A DNA stretch of 64,000 bases. It comes from Azolla caroliniana (taxonomy: Eukaryota; Polypodiophyta). The translations under genes and the position numbers were made by a program. The DNA is taken from contig JBHGNT010000014.1 in NCBI GenBank assembly GCA_043228905.1, positions 10,230,001 through 10,294,000 on the forward strand, read 5' to 3'. Every line of letters starts with the position of its first letter. Within the stretch, counting starts at the first letter, position 1. Positions 22,950 through 35,370 of the stretch are shown one piece after another. The notes below the pieces were generated by a model, which worked only from the letters and a program-made list of their open reading frames with translations, made no database searches and was not told the DNA's origin.

Positions 22950-25085
22950 ACATCCTGCATGGCACCCACATCGCACTTTCAAGTGGATCAATTAGGGAGC
23001 AAGCACCAAATATTTGGGTTTCTAAATTGGATTCAACATTCCTCTAGAGACAATGATTGCACCAGTTATTCACTCCATTCAACAAAAGTCGATACATTGG
23101 AGCTCGAAAAAACTCTTGTTAGCAAGTCACATCATAGTGGTAAATCGGGTATTACTTGCAACAACATGGTACAACCTATCATGTTGGACGATCTCCAAGA
23201 AAAGTATACATCATATTCAGCGACTGGTGCACAACTACATCTGGTATAGTAAGGAAGATCATGTAGCTCAAGCCAAGGTGGCGTGGCCTATACTCACATC
23301 ACCTAAGTTGAGAGGAAGGTTGGGGCTGATTGATCCCGTCTCACAATCCAAAGCCCTACTCACCAAATTTGTGGCGCAAGGACTCCAACCAGGGGATGGC
23401 TGCTGGAAAATGCTACTACGATTACACTTTGCTTACTTTAAGCCACGAAAAAGGGGCCAATTGGACCCCCAAACGGGATGGATTCTAAACATGAATCTCA
23501 AACCAAGTTTCTCATGCCAATTGCAAGATAGATTCAGTGTATCCATGTGAAAAGCGTAGTGTCACTGACATAAAACGAGGACTCAAATGTGATCAGCCTT
23601 AATCTGAACCTGCCTAGCTCAGTCAACACATCGTGCGGAACCCATGTATTAGAGATGAATTTGATCAACTAATTGTATCACGTAAGGGTTGTCATGGGGA
23701 TGCATTGCAAAAGGTCTAGGAAAGAGTATAGAATGTTGGAGACGGTTTATGTCATTGCCAATCCAAGATCAAGCCAACATACTCCATGGAATTAGGGGTG
23801 GATGGACTATGAGATCTGAAATTATTAACGCTCTATTGCTCAGGGAAGCTGCTAATCAAAGGATGACAATAGAGAAGTGGATAGGCTACAAGGAGGCGGG
23901 CTCTTTGCTCCCAAGAGGTAGGAAAACAATGGATAGAATCGAAGGCCATGAATTGCAAGACAATGAGACACCAACATTGAATATGGCAATTCGAGTACTC
24001 ACATATACTGGTCATAAATGGATTATAAATCCCGATCCGATCAAAGTACAACTAGAATAGCATTGTATATATACTCAGAAAAACACATGGCTACGTAAGG
24101 TCAGTTGGGACCCTCTACAATGGGTGTGGCGCGATCCTTATGCGGGTCAAGGAAGAAAAGGCATCCCTTTCTTCCAATTCATGACTAGATCTGGTCGCCA
24201 CATTCTAGCCGCTCAAACTGCCTGAGAGTCGGTTGTTGCAAAGGTATGCCACACATATCATGTTCCTTACACAATTATCACTGATTTATGGCAAAAAATC
24301 TAGAAACAACAACATGTTAGGAGAATTACCACGTTCCAATGGTTATTAACACATATGTCACTACCAGTTGGAGTGTGGCAACATGGGAACCTTAGCTCTC
24401 CTAATTGTGTGGAGTGCCCAAATGCAATAGAATCGATCTGACACACTCTATGGGATTGCCTAGAGACCCATTGAATATGATAGGGGGGTTGGCCGCCTGT
24501 TGCAGTTATGCCAGGTGCAAGGCACAATCAAGTGGGGAAATGTATATTGGTTATCATGGCAGGCCCCAGTTGATAGGTACGAACATCAGGAAGAGGGGAT
24601 GACTTTGGTGATAAAAGCACAAGAGGTTCTTTTTTCCACCATCGGCAATATTCTATTAATGCCACATCTCAAGGTCTGTTGGAATTGGACAACCCAATAA
24701 CTCTTTGGATTCTATGGAAACATCGGTGTAGACTGGTCTTCTCCAACCTAATATTGCATCTAGTAATGTTAATGCAAGAGATATGGAGTGAAGTTGTAGC
24801 CACTCTAAAGGGTTAATACAATGGCCTCACGAGTGGATCTGATGGAGTTGAAAGACAACGACTAGCCTTCATCCAACAATGGTCGTCCTCTCCCTTTCAT
24901 GAGTCAGTGGGCATCCACATAAGACGGAACTATCGCATCCCTACAGGGATTTGTATATAACACTCTCATCTGTAAAATTTTATACCTAATGGAAGGAATA
25001 TTTTTTGCGATTTTTTTTATTTATATTTTTTGTCTTATAGGTCACATTTGACCTTTGAAGACAATAATAAAATCATTCTATCTAT
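22950..25085 (+). mobile_element. L1-type LINE relic, 3' half
   Basis: The 23,053-23,550 frame carries QAKVAWPILTSPKLRGRLGL followed by IDPVSQSKALLTKF, parallel to the same region of the minus-strand LINE at 1,493-1,966. Further downstream (23,689-24,060) is MSLPIQDQANILHGI, a W-rich region and remnants of the zinc domain (C-x2-C..H..L at about 24,400). The sequence ends near 25,085 in GACAATAATAAAATC followed by TCTATCTATCTA, close to the 3' end of the minus-strand LINE at 28,262. No open ORF remains. Confidence 0.6.
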
Positions 25086-28000
25086 CTAGTTACCTATCGA
25101 TCTATATGTCTATCTCCCTCACATAACGTGCACACAAACACACACACGCACATATTTCTCTCTCATTAAAACAAATAGGTTCAAATTTATTAAAGTTGAG
25201 CTATAATTTCTCTTTTACTTGTTAATGATCATGTTACTTGTTGAAACCCATGATGGAACTCTGATGCAAAAACGGTTGAATCTTCATCTTTTTTTTTTTT
25301 TTTTTTTTGTTTCCAAAAAAAAATTCTTTTTTCTTATATTCATCGTCAAGAAAGATAAAATAATAGAAATCAACTTTTACTCTTTATGTTTTCCATAACA
25401 TATCCATCACACCGTGTATTCACCAATCCCTACCCACATGCCTTCTTTCCATTGTCGAGCCATACATGCATTTGCTATCTCATTCATGGCAAATCTTGTC
25501 ATGTAATGCCTACACTCCATCCACCCTTACACTCATATGCTATCGCAAAATATGTTACATAATTCCTCATTCACACAAAGTATTCTTGGTATTGAATATG
25601 CAAAAGGGACATCATGGCCAATTATTTTTCTTGAAATTCTTATTTATACTAATGTAATGTTGAGAGAAATATTGAGAATGAAAATAAGATTTGAACATTG
25701 GTGCATATATTACATACATACATATATAAGAGAGAGAGACAGAGAGAGTTCCTTTACCTCTTCAAACTCAAGAGCAACCATGGGTTGATTGGTGTTTATG
25801 GGGCCACACACCATTTTTACGAGTGACTATTAGTCTCTTGTATCATGCTCCCTTGAGTCTCTTCGATGTCTATCATCTAAGGGTGAACAAAAATTGAAGT
25901 TACATAACTTTGATGATGGATGGTGGCAGATCTTGAAACATAGGTAGCATTCCAAAATGTCACTTGTTGCAAAGGTTTTCATTTGGAGAGTATTGTTTGG
26001 AGATTTGCCTTTGAGATTAGCTCTATGGAATATAGTATTTATCATCTCCTACAATCTGATTGCTTGTTAGTTTTGGAGTTGCATTTCTCAAAAGTGGGAA
26101 GTTTTGTCACGTTGTTATTTGATTCCAATTGTGTCATAATTCGGATATGCACAATGCTTTTGTGTTTGATGGTAGGCAAAGAGTCAAACCATATCTATGA
26201 AAGTTGAGGTGAGTACTAATATGACAATTTTTTTTATTGGCGCAAGTAGAAATTCTTTTGTCGATGGAATGTTCGTCTTGCCTATAAGTGATTCAACATG
26301 TCCCACTACCCTTGTAGTGGTGACCTACTAAATTTGGGTACCATTGTAATGTTTTCACACATGTTTATTAATTGTGTGTTTTCTAAAAAATGTGTCAATG
26401 AGAGAGAGAAAGAGAATAAATGTATAAATACTTTTTAAGAGGCGTGAATGGGCCACGGGATCAAGGTAGAGATTATATCTTAAAACATTGTCTCATTTTT
26501 TAGAACACCTAAACAAAACAAAACAAATAAAATTAGGTTAGTAAAATACTTAAGGTACTAGATATGTAACCTTTTGTAACATAACACGTGGAAATATGCA
26601 AAAAGGTGACTATTTATTGAAAGAATGCATGACATGAATTCTTGGTATCAATGTTTACAATTAGAGATATTCACCCATTGTATGATAATCAAAGAATACA
26701 AATGTTTAAGGATGTACTCTTTTTATTCAATAAGTGTCATTGATACATTAGCACTTTATGTTTCTTCAACTTTTTATATTTAACCATTGTTTTTGCGATC
26801 CATTAAAACGCTTTGAATTTAGTTTCACAAGTCTAGCATTGATTGGATGGACCTATCTTATCACTTTCATCGTGCTTATTTGGGAATTCAATAACCTCGA
26901 TTTTACACACTTCTTACAATTCGGCAAACAAGATATAAGTTTAAAATCTTCGTATTACATCAAGGAATGTTCTATATGTAAATTCCACGAGGGAGATTCA
27001 AAATAGAAGCTTGAATCTTTGAACTCTGAATACTTAATTTTTATTATTTCTCACAATGTGCAAAAACAATCTTCATTTAGAGAATGTTATATGATATAAA
27101 AGATATAAAACCTTTGCTAAGATACACGTGTATGAGAAAAATCCGGGAAGTGTTTGTTGACTCAGACCTATATATCATTTTCATTTAAGCAGAACATGAG
27201 GAGCATTTTAAATAGATAGAGAAGTCCATATTTATAATAATATCCAACCATTGTATACACTTGAGCATTCTCAGAAATTTCCTTCTAAATATCATATTGC
27301 TTCCTTTTTCTTGTCAAGGATGCGAACAGATCACAAGAAGTAGATTTTTTGCTATTGGAAGATAGGGAGTTGTCATTGATTTGTATGGTAAGTAAACAAG
27401 TTGTCTTTTGATAATGACTCCAATGATATGACTTACAACAAAGATGTACTTACTTTTAGAGTTGTGGTAGGAATAGCGTGGACCACAAAGGTGAAAAAGT
27501 AGATGGCTTGTGGAGCAGGGCACGACACTGTGATAGTTGGAATCTTTCATGTGGTCGTAGCCCTCAATTGGCCTTTTTCTGCTTACCTACTTAATCCCTA
27601 AACATGTACAAGCATCAACATTCATGGAATTGTTTCATTTGAGCATACAATCCATGCTTGTGTATGTGTTGAAGTCGGTAAATGAAAGGTAAACGACTAC
27701 ATTATTTCAAATTGTTTGGTCGCTATTGAAACTTCTTAGTCTTATTTGACTTGCTTGAAAGATCTATTAAATATGTTACATGCAAAACATGTTCTTGTAG
27801 TCAAACTATTGAATTTTTAATATCTCCAACAACAAAGTGTCTTTCTTATGTATACCATGAAGACTTTTAATGCTACTTAGCTGACCTATAATACTCTGCA
27901 AAATGTATTCAAGCTATGTTTGCTCTATGAATATTTAGAGATTTCTCAACTAACGATAATTTTGGACACGGACAAGTGAGATGTTTATGCAAATCATGGT

Positions 28001-28261
28001 TACTTTAGATCTATTGTTTTTTTTGTAGAAAAGTTACAAAATGTGTTAGCTTAAGGTTAAGGTGTATATTTGATTAACATATTCATTATAGCTACAAATA
28101 CCTCTCAGTGAGTTCTTATGTTCTTCAAATCACGATTCATAACATAAGATAACTCCCCAAGACATATTTTGAAGATCACGTTAAGCTCACTACAAAATAT
28201 GAATGTTTCAATTCCATTTCTCCATTTTACACTAGATGACATAGGAAAGAAAAGACTAGTA
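25086..28261. other. 3.2-kb AT-rich stretch without a recognised gene
   Basis: Short ORFs only, none resembling a known family. It holds a CA-rich microsatellite (25,130-25,160), an 18-base T run (about 25,291-25,308) and GA tracts at about 25,730-25,750 and 26,400-26,415. The GA tracts could be tails of decayed LINEs; this is not shown. Confidence 0.5.
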
Positions 28262-28869
28262 GAGAGAGAGAGAGAAAGATATATTAACGTCTTCTAAGGC
28301 CAAAACTGGCCCATGAGACAAATGGTTTACAACAAAAAATGGAATATTTACCCATTCATCGAAAGTAAAAAATAAAAATAAAAATAGAGTTTTACGCTAA
28401 ATAGTGCTAGTAAAATAAAATAACAAACATGTGCTACAATGAAAATAATGTTATACTAAGCCTAATTTCATTTCCATCCAAGTCTCTCGAAGAGAAGAGG
28501 GAGGTCAAAGGGTTTCGATGTGGATGTGGCCCGTATCGCCAATGTAAAAGGTACCCCCCAACCATAGTTTCTAGTCGACATAGCTCACGTTCCCTTATCT
28601 TCTTAATCCTTTCTACTCCATGTCGACTTGTTTTGAAGCCCAACATCCGAGGGCGTTTGGTTGTTCTTTGCGTTTTGGCTTCCTCAAGAGAGAGGCCGAG
28701 CGGCGTAAGTGTATCCACATTCATCGTCTCCCCTTGTTCCTGAAAAATTACACTAGTTACAAGTTGATGAATAGTAAAAGGGTTATGGTTAATACTTTGT
28801 AATTACCATAACCCCTATGTTGTTTTAGCTCTAAGATATACCTACCTAGTCTCTTTACATCCGGGTTAT

Positions 28870-29820
28870 CTAATAGTTTGGAGAGGGTCCTAATATGTCT
28901 TGGTATTCCACTCGTATCTCGGCATAAGTTGGGCACTTGCATGTGAAGTGATACTCATCCTCTATCTCTATGTGGCACAACCTACATAGCCTTTCCTCCC
29001 TAGGGACTCTATTAGCCCGACCATTCTCAATCTCAAGTTGGTGAGATGATATCCTAAGTTGTCCAATGGCCACCCTTAGTGCATTCGATAATAATGTATC
29101 TAGATATCTTGGTCGTGTAATAAAACCTAACTAAGAGAAGTGCAAGAAGTGTTCCTTATAGTACAACATTTTAGATGGGATTGGCTCTCGTGGAGTGATC
29201 CATTTATATCGAGTGTAAATTTGCCATATTTCTTGGCGTATCACTTTATGACAATATGCATGAGATATTAGAGTTTGGTCAGTCCCATGGTTGTACTTAA
29301 GGGGGGGTAGGTTATTAATGTCTATGCCGTTTGCAAGTAACCAACTCACCACAGTGCTATACCAAGAGCTAGTGTCTCCAGACGCATGTCGGGATCGAGA
29401 TGCCTCAAAGGCTCGACGGGATATCCTATCTTGTGGTTGGCTATGTATTTGATGAATAAAAACTACCACTTGAAACAGTGCCTCTACTAACATCGGGGGC
29501 AAACTGAACTCTGCTCTAATAATGTCATGTGGTACTGTTGATTTGCTTCGGAGTTGACGTGATAACATCGTCACCAAAGGTCTCCCTAATTGCGTCCACA
29601 TGAAAGATGGTAGACCTGGGGCCCATACTACTGATGCATACATGAGTGAAGGGGTTACTAATGAGTCGAAGAGCCATCCCTTAGTCTGTGGCTCTTGAAA
29701 GTATGCCTGGTGGCATTGTCTCTCTAAGTGTGAGAGGGATGCATACCCTCTTGTTCGCCTATCTTTGGCTGCCTGGGTCATCGAGAATTTACCTAAGTGA
29801 GCACTAAAAGTGACTCCCAA
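28870..29820 (-). pseudogene. LINE ORF2 C-terminal region
   Basis: Begins with the YLGVTFS-like block (GVTFSAHLGKFS), then TKGWLFDSLVTPSLMYASVV and WAPGLPSFMW, a long alpha-rich region, and a terminal Cys/His cluster CRLCHIEIEDEYHFTCKCP. This arrangement follows RT in LINEs that lack RNase H. A frame break separates the last two pieces near 29,130. Confidence 0.65.
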
Positions 29821-29950
29821 GTATACAGATGATCCAACTACCTCAACTAGTTTATGAGAGAGGATTAGGTGACATTTACTCCTAACTCAGGACGATGTAT
29901 GAAAGATAAGGACTTTAGTTTTTGCTAGATTCACTACCAGTCCTCGTTGC

Positions 29951-30891
29951 CTACAAAAGCATCTTAATGCCATCTGCGTAGAGTAAGAGACTAACTTGTG
30001 TATCCCCAATAGCTATTCCCTTGCCTCCCTTACGAGCAATAAAATCAATGATCTCATCAATGTAGATCCAAAAAAGAGTCGATGATAGGGGGCAACCATA
30101 TTTTACACCAATGGTGCTAGTGAAACAATCAGATAGGCCACCTGGGCATCTTACGTACATAGAGACTTGCTCATATAGGGCATAAATGGCCCAGATCATG
30201 TCATTTGGTATCTCCAAGCTCTTAAGTCTATCAAACAACTTCTCCCTAGGAACTGTGTCAAAGGCTTTGCAGAAGTCCACAAATAAAAAATATAGTTTCT
30301 TCTTATGAGCCATCGTTTGGTCAATTAAGCACCTAAGTGTGAAGATATGGTCAATAGTGGAGAAGGCTCATCTAAAGTCAGCCTGCTCAGGTGCTCGAAG
30401 ACTTAATGTTTCCATATAATTGCTGAGTTCTGCTTCCATTACCACACCATATAGTTTGATGAGAGCGTATGACCTATCATAATGGTCCTATATGTATTTG
30501 GGTCCATTGGGTCCCCTCCTTTATGTATAGGGGCCATTGTGTTCATGGTCCATTGTGGTGGAAAACCGTTGGCGAGGGCGCGGTTGAAGATTAGAGTGAG
30601 AAAGGGGGCTAGGCACTCTCGAGCATATATGATGTGCTTGGCTCGCAATCCTCTGTGGTCCATGGATTTCCTATGTTGTAAATTTTTTATGACCTTCGTG
30701 ACCCTAGAGATGGTGAAAAGTGTCCCCATGTTAGGTCGGGGTGTGGAAGGCATTGGGATGGGTGGTTGGTTCGAGACATGGTAGAGTCTCTCGATATATG
30801 TGTGCCAAATATTGGGATCCTCAATGGGTGTTTGTGGTCGCAGTTCCCGTAGTCTCTTCCATGCAAGGCCGCAATCCCTACTCATGGGCAT
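29951..30891 (-). pseudogene. LINE reverse transcriptase, inactivated
   Basis: RT blocks in order: IHKGGDPMDPNTYR, KKLYFLFVDFCKAFDTVPRE, GVKYGCPLSSTLFWIYIDE and LLLYADGIKMLL. The YADD box reads YADG (second Asp to Gly). The frame is broken between 30,439 and 30,313. Confidence 0.8.
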
Positions 30892-31203
30892 ATGGTAGAG
30901 TTCCCAATATTGGGATGCTTCCCAAGCTTATCTTTTACGACGTGTCATCTTGCGCATCTCTTTTCGAGCCTGTACTGAGGAAATAGTACCCCTAAGTCGC
31001 GACACTTTAAGTTGTCTATACAACTCTCTACAATCCTCATCATACCACTTGTTATGTGGCATAGACCCTATTCTACTATGATTGGAGTGTTTTGTGTATG
31101 GGAAGCTACTAATTGCTGCTGAGTGAAGGGTGTGTGCAAGTTTTGTAGTGAGGTTCTCTAAAGGCAAGGAAGAATCAAAAGAGGAGAGATGGTCTTGAAC
31201 ATG

Positions 31204-32130
31204 TCAAGAGTAGATGTTAGCGAGCTCATGCGTGAAATGTATTATGGTGTGATGGTTTGGGGTGGCGTGGGGGGTGTCACATTTTAGCCCAAAGTATAGG
31301 AAGTTATGGTATGGACCAATGGGGCATGGGGCCACCCGGAAGGAGTTAACCATGTGGGTAGCTTCATGGCATCCTATTAGGTAATCAACGATGCTCCCCC
31401 CTCCATGTGGGAAACATATGAGTGCCTCCGAGCCCGGCCACTTGGCTAAGCCATTATATATGATCATCTGGTGTCAGCTTCCAAGTTCAAGTAGATAATG
31501 GCCAAATCTTGTGGCGTCCGCACCTTGATCCTTTGATGTAAGCGTTATGTCTAATTCTAAAGGGTCGACATTCACCATTTCGAGGTTTCTATCCATCTGA
31601 AATATTGTGCATTGTCGGGATTGGGTTCTCGCATTGAAATCTCCTACAAGGAAGACTTCCCCTTGAGAAGAATATCAGATTATGTCATCCGATAAAGGTT
31701 CGTATGGAGAAGGCCCAAGCGGCGTTCCTTCATCAACTATACTCGCCTCTCCAACCATATTATACTGGGATCCTTTCGGGGGGAAGTAACACACGACGAT
31801 AAATATCGCCTGATCCTTGCTAGTGAGGACTTTCACCCACATAAAACGGGCTTCTGGGTCTTTCTTTAGTATTTCTATCCTATTATGTATCTCTCTTCGA
31901 AATAGTATTGCAACCCCTCCAGACCCTCTAGTAGTATGTCGACGTGAGGTTTGTCTAAGGACAGATTCCCAACGAAAACCATCAACTCGTGGCAGTCCTC
32001 GATTTGGGCTCTGATGTGTTTCTACTAAAAAAAAGTATGTTAGATAGCTTCAAAATCTCCTCTAGACGGCCAGGGTGTGTCCAAAGTGCACCGTTACAGT
32101 TCCATAAAGTCATCCCAAGTTTATTGTTTG
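31204..32130 (-). pseudogene. LINE endonuclease, heavily mutated
   Basis: A GDFNARTQSR motif is encoded around 31,600-31,640 (minus), with TLWNCNGALWTHP-like start wording near 32,100. The C-terminal SIVDYLIGCHEATHMVNSFR block (31,390-31,330) lies where the SDH region is expected. Numerous stops. Confidence 0.6.
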
Positions 32131-32329
32131 TCACATGGGCCACACATCGTCAATTGGCGGCACGATCATTTATTATCACACGTTCGTCTCGGTAAAAAGC
32201 ATGATGCCCCTCTTTACAAGCTTGTATGACTCGCAGCATACAAGTTTTACGATGCTCAATTTGCATCTTGGTCAGATCTTCATCGAGGTAGATAGGGTCC
32301 CCACCCAATCCTCGAAGAATTGGTCTCTT

Positions 32330-32966
32330 TTAAAAAAATGCGATTCTAGATTCTGAGTCCTTAAACTCAAGGACCAAAACTCTTTTCCTAGTGGTGTCAC
32401 GTCCTACCCTCCAAGTTTTAGTGTTTGGTAGGGCTTCGTACCCCAACATTTTCCCTAATGTTTGTGTATCTTCGTCAGGAGATGCCCCTTCCTTGAGCCC
32501 AGTAACTCGTACATTTAGCCGTCGAGCTTGACGCATTTTTTCCTCCTCAAGGGTAGTGTTTACAATATTTTCCTCCTTTAGTTCCTTTTTAATATTACGT
32601 TTTACTAAATCAACCCACCCAGTTTTTGCTAATTCCATATCGCTTTTAACCTCTTCGTTAACCTTTTTGATCTTATCCTTAATATCCTATAGGGAAGATA
32701 TTTCACCATCTTCCCTAGATGTCTCAAGGTCCTTAACTTGTTTCTGAAGGTTCGTGTTGTCTACTTTAAGTTTCGTTATTTCAGAAATAAGCACTTCTTT
32801 TTCTTCCTTATCTTTTTGCTTTTCAGCTTCAATCTCTTTTGCCCATTTTTCTATTTTAACTAAACGGTTAAGGACATCTAAAAATTCTTCCTTACTTATA
32901 CTTTCTTCATGTGTTTCCTTATGGTTTTCGTTTAGAAGTCATGTTGTAAATCAAAAGATAAAATAA
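32330..32966 (-). pseudogene. LINE ORF1 with coiled coil and RRM-like domain
   Basis: The N-terminal part (32,966-32,650) is a charged heptad-rich segment (EIEAEKQKDKEEKEVL, ITKLKVDNTNLQKQVKDLE). A stop and a second open stretch of 102 codons follow, with RRLNVRVTGLKEG and KRVLVLEFKDSESRIAFF, resembling the RRM of LINE ORF1 proteins. Such coiled-coil plus RRM ORF1s are usual in animal L1-like elements; plant L1s normally carry zinc knuckles. Confidence 0.55.
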
Positions 32967-33089
32967 AGAAAAGACAAAGAGGATAGAAAAAACTTAGCCA
33001 AGCATCGATGACTTGCGTGCTAGGTTCGAGTGTAGAAGCACATGTATGCTCTCTCGTTTACTCAGCTGATGATGTCGTCAAAAATGTAG

Positions 33090-33301
33090 GTGATAGTGGT
33101 AGCGGACAACGACGACAGCGGCAACGACTACACACGACAACAATAGCGGCAGACAACGATGACAACGGCAACGACTACACACGACAACGATGGTGGCGAT
33201 GACAACGGCCAAGAACTGACGACAACGGTAGACAACGGCTGCAGACGGCGGTGACAATGACAGAAAGAGTCGTCACAAGCACACACAACAACAACAACAA
33301 C

Positions 33302-33352
<51 letters not shown>
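33090..33352 (+). repeat. GACAACG-type minisatellite followed by (GA)n
   Basis: 33,090-33,260 is built of ACAACGA/CGGCAACG words; the block CGGCAACGACTACACACGAC occurs at about 33,118 and 33,167. From about 33,303 to 33,350 there is an almost pure GA tract. It lies upstream of the RTE-like LINE and could be its 5' region. Confidence 0.8.
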
Positions 33353-33354
<2 letters not shown>

Positions 33355-33689
33355 ATATGCTAAAATTAGAATGATACAAATAAGATCATCATAGTCCATG
33401 TGGATGAGATAGATAGGTAGATAGATGGATATTCTTAACATCCATGGAAGACTGATTGCGATCTATGTGACAAAGAGACAAGTGTTGCTTTCAGAATGTA
33501 TTTGTTTTGCACAATGTCAAACAAATATAGTGGGCATTGATTTATCGTTTGTCTAGTCACAAGGGCTATTTGGAAATTTACAATTTATAGTTTGGGCTTC
33601 GCTGAGTGGAGTGTTGAAATTCCCTTTTCAATGGGTGTTTGGTAATGTGGAATTACAAACACCTTCTTCACATTTTCAGATTGCCTTTA
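33353..33689. other. short interval without a recognised feature
   Basis: Nothing identifiable between the GA tract and the first chromovirus integrase codons. Confidence 0.4.
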
Positions 33690-34931
33690 AGTTTTTGATG
33701 ATGCCCCTTCTACTGGACATCCGGGTGCGCAAAGAACATTGTCTTTGATTAAAGCTAGGTTTTTCTAGCCAAAAATGAAACCTGAAGTAGAGTCTTATAT
33801 TATACGTTGTCCACAATGTCATGTCATTAAGGCCGATCGATAGAAAAAAGCTAGCTTATTGCAACCTCTCAATATTCCAGCTGAAAAGTGACAAAGTATA
33901 TCCATGGATTTCATAGTTGGATTACCTCGTTCTGTTGAGGGAAATAATGCCATTTGGTTGGTTGTTGATCACCTTACCAAGCTAGCAAGATTCATTCCAA
34001 CAAAATCCACAATTCCTGCAAAGAAATTGGCTATTAAGTTTACTAAACATCTTTATAGCTTATATAGTCTACCGATGGAGATTGTAAGTGATCGAGACTC
34101 CAAGTTTACAAGTACATTTTGGTCAGAAGTTATGTAGAAACTGCAAACAACCTTGAGTCTCAGTTCTTTTGATCATCCTCACTAAGATGGGCTGACTGAG
34201 AGAGTGAATCAGATATTAGAGGATATGTTGAGAGGATATGTAGCGCAAAAACCCTCATTATGGGAGAGTTACCTTCCTATGGTGGAATTTGCCTACAATA
34301 GTGCTAAGCATACATCAACAAAATATAGTCCATTCATGTTGATGTATAGTTATATGCCACGTCCTCCTATTGATGTTTCATTTGATTCACATACTTTGGA
34401 TAGTACAAAGGATTTTCTCTCTGATATGCTTGAAGCACGTAAATTAGTAGAAGAAAATCTTAGGATGGCATAGGATAGAAATGTCTTTTATGCGAATCAT
34501 GATAGAAACCCAAGGGAATTTCACGTAGGACAACAGGTTTTTCTACACGTTCCTAAGGACTCAGAAACATTGAGAACAGGACCGTGTGCAAAATAAGCCC
34601 CATGATATTGTGGACCATATAAAGTTTTAAAACGTATAGTCTCAATGTTTATCATTTGGATTTGCCTTCCAATGTTATGGTTCATCCCGTATTCCACGTA
34701 AGTCAATTAAAGGAGGCGACTGATTATGATGATAATGTTATATCACTGTCCAATTTATCGACATTGGAGGATGATCGTTTTGCTCCACATGAACCTGAGA
34801 AAATCCTCGACCATAGGTCTAGAAACTTAAGGTCAAAGGTTGTTCATCGCTATAAGGTTAAGTGGAAGGATAGGTTGGAAGAAGACAACACGTGGGAAAC
34901 TGAAGAGACATTTACGCAAACATTGTCCTAA
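33690..34931 (+). pseudogene. chromovirus (Ty3/gypsy) integrase with chromodomain, broken
   Basis: Starts in the integrase zinc domain (APSTGHPGAQRTL...CPQCHVIKADR; the first His is Asp). The catalytic core follows: SMDFIVGLPRS (first D), IVSDRDSKFTS (second D), and YNSAKHTSTKYSPF in the core end. Next come HVGQQVFL (GPY-like module) and a terminal chromodomain, EKILDHRSRNLRSKVVHRYK then VKWKDRLEEDNTWE. The chromodomain identifies the chromovirus lineage, which targets chromatin marks. Stops at 34,135, near 34,185 and 34,473 and a frameshift near 34,600 break it. Gag, protease and RT are missing. Confidence 0.85.
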
Positions 34932-34972
34932 CTTCCCATTGCAAGAGTGCAATTAAATGGAGGGGGGGAGTA

Positions 34973-35370
34973 TGTTATTTCCATTGGTTTAGTCGTGCTT
35001 ATTTGGGGGCTATCATACTATGATATCTGAGTCATTGGCTTTATTGGATTGACCTAATGTGTGTCATTGCGTACCCCACACATGATTGGTCAGGTAGATT
35101 TCATTACATGGCCTAGGTCCTACAAATAGGGGATACTCTCCTTTTTCAAGGGGAGCCCCTTGAGTAGTTCCAACAAAGCTCTCTTTGATGTGGACTAGTC
35201 ATCTACCAAGGTCCTGACGTGGAGATCCTAGCTAGTATGGGACAGATCAGGATTCCTCGTCTGTGACGTCAACTCTGGCAGGGGGGGGGCGGATGGGTGG
35301 TAATGTGTATTTTTAGTATGATTGTGTCACTTAGGTCTTTATTTTTGGATTAATGATCTTGGTTATTACA
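34973..35370 (+). repeat. 3' LTR of the chromovirus relic
   Basis: A polypurine tract (ATGGAGGGGGGGAG) ends just before TGTTATTTCC at 34,973. The end TGG(T)TATTACA at 35,370 abuts copia-1 sequence. The TG...CA ends and the position fit a 3' LTR of about 398 bp. The interior G run at 35,281-35,288 is a sequence weak point. Confidence 0.6.

Larger units (their letters stand above)
28262..32966 (-). mobile_element. RTE-like LINE with ORF1, endonuclease, RT and microsatellite tail
   Basis: Minus-strand order from 32,966 down: coiled-coil/RRM-like ORF1, endonuclease (GDFNART), reverse transcriptase (FCKAFDTVPREKLF, GVKYGCPLSSTLF, YADG), and a C-terminal region ending in a Cys/His motif. Then about 600 bp of 3' sequence ends GAAGACGTTAATAT and a (TC)n tail at 28,262-28,278. 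The clade call rests on the RT wording and the microsatellite tail. Frames are broken many times. Confidence 0.75.

Noticed and set aside
26758-27006. An 82-codon hydrophobic ORF (possible membrane protein)
   Set aside because: AT-rich random-looking frame, no start context, no similarity; expected by chance in 3 kb of AT-rich DNA.
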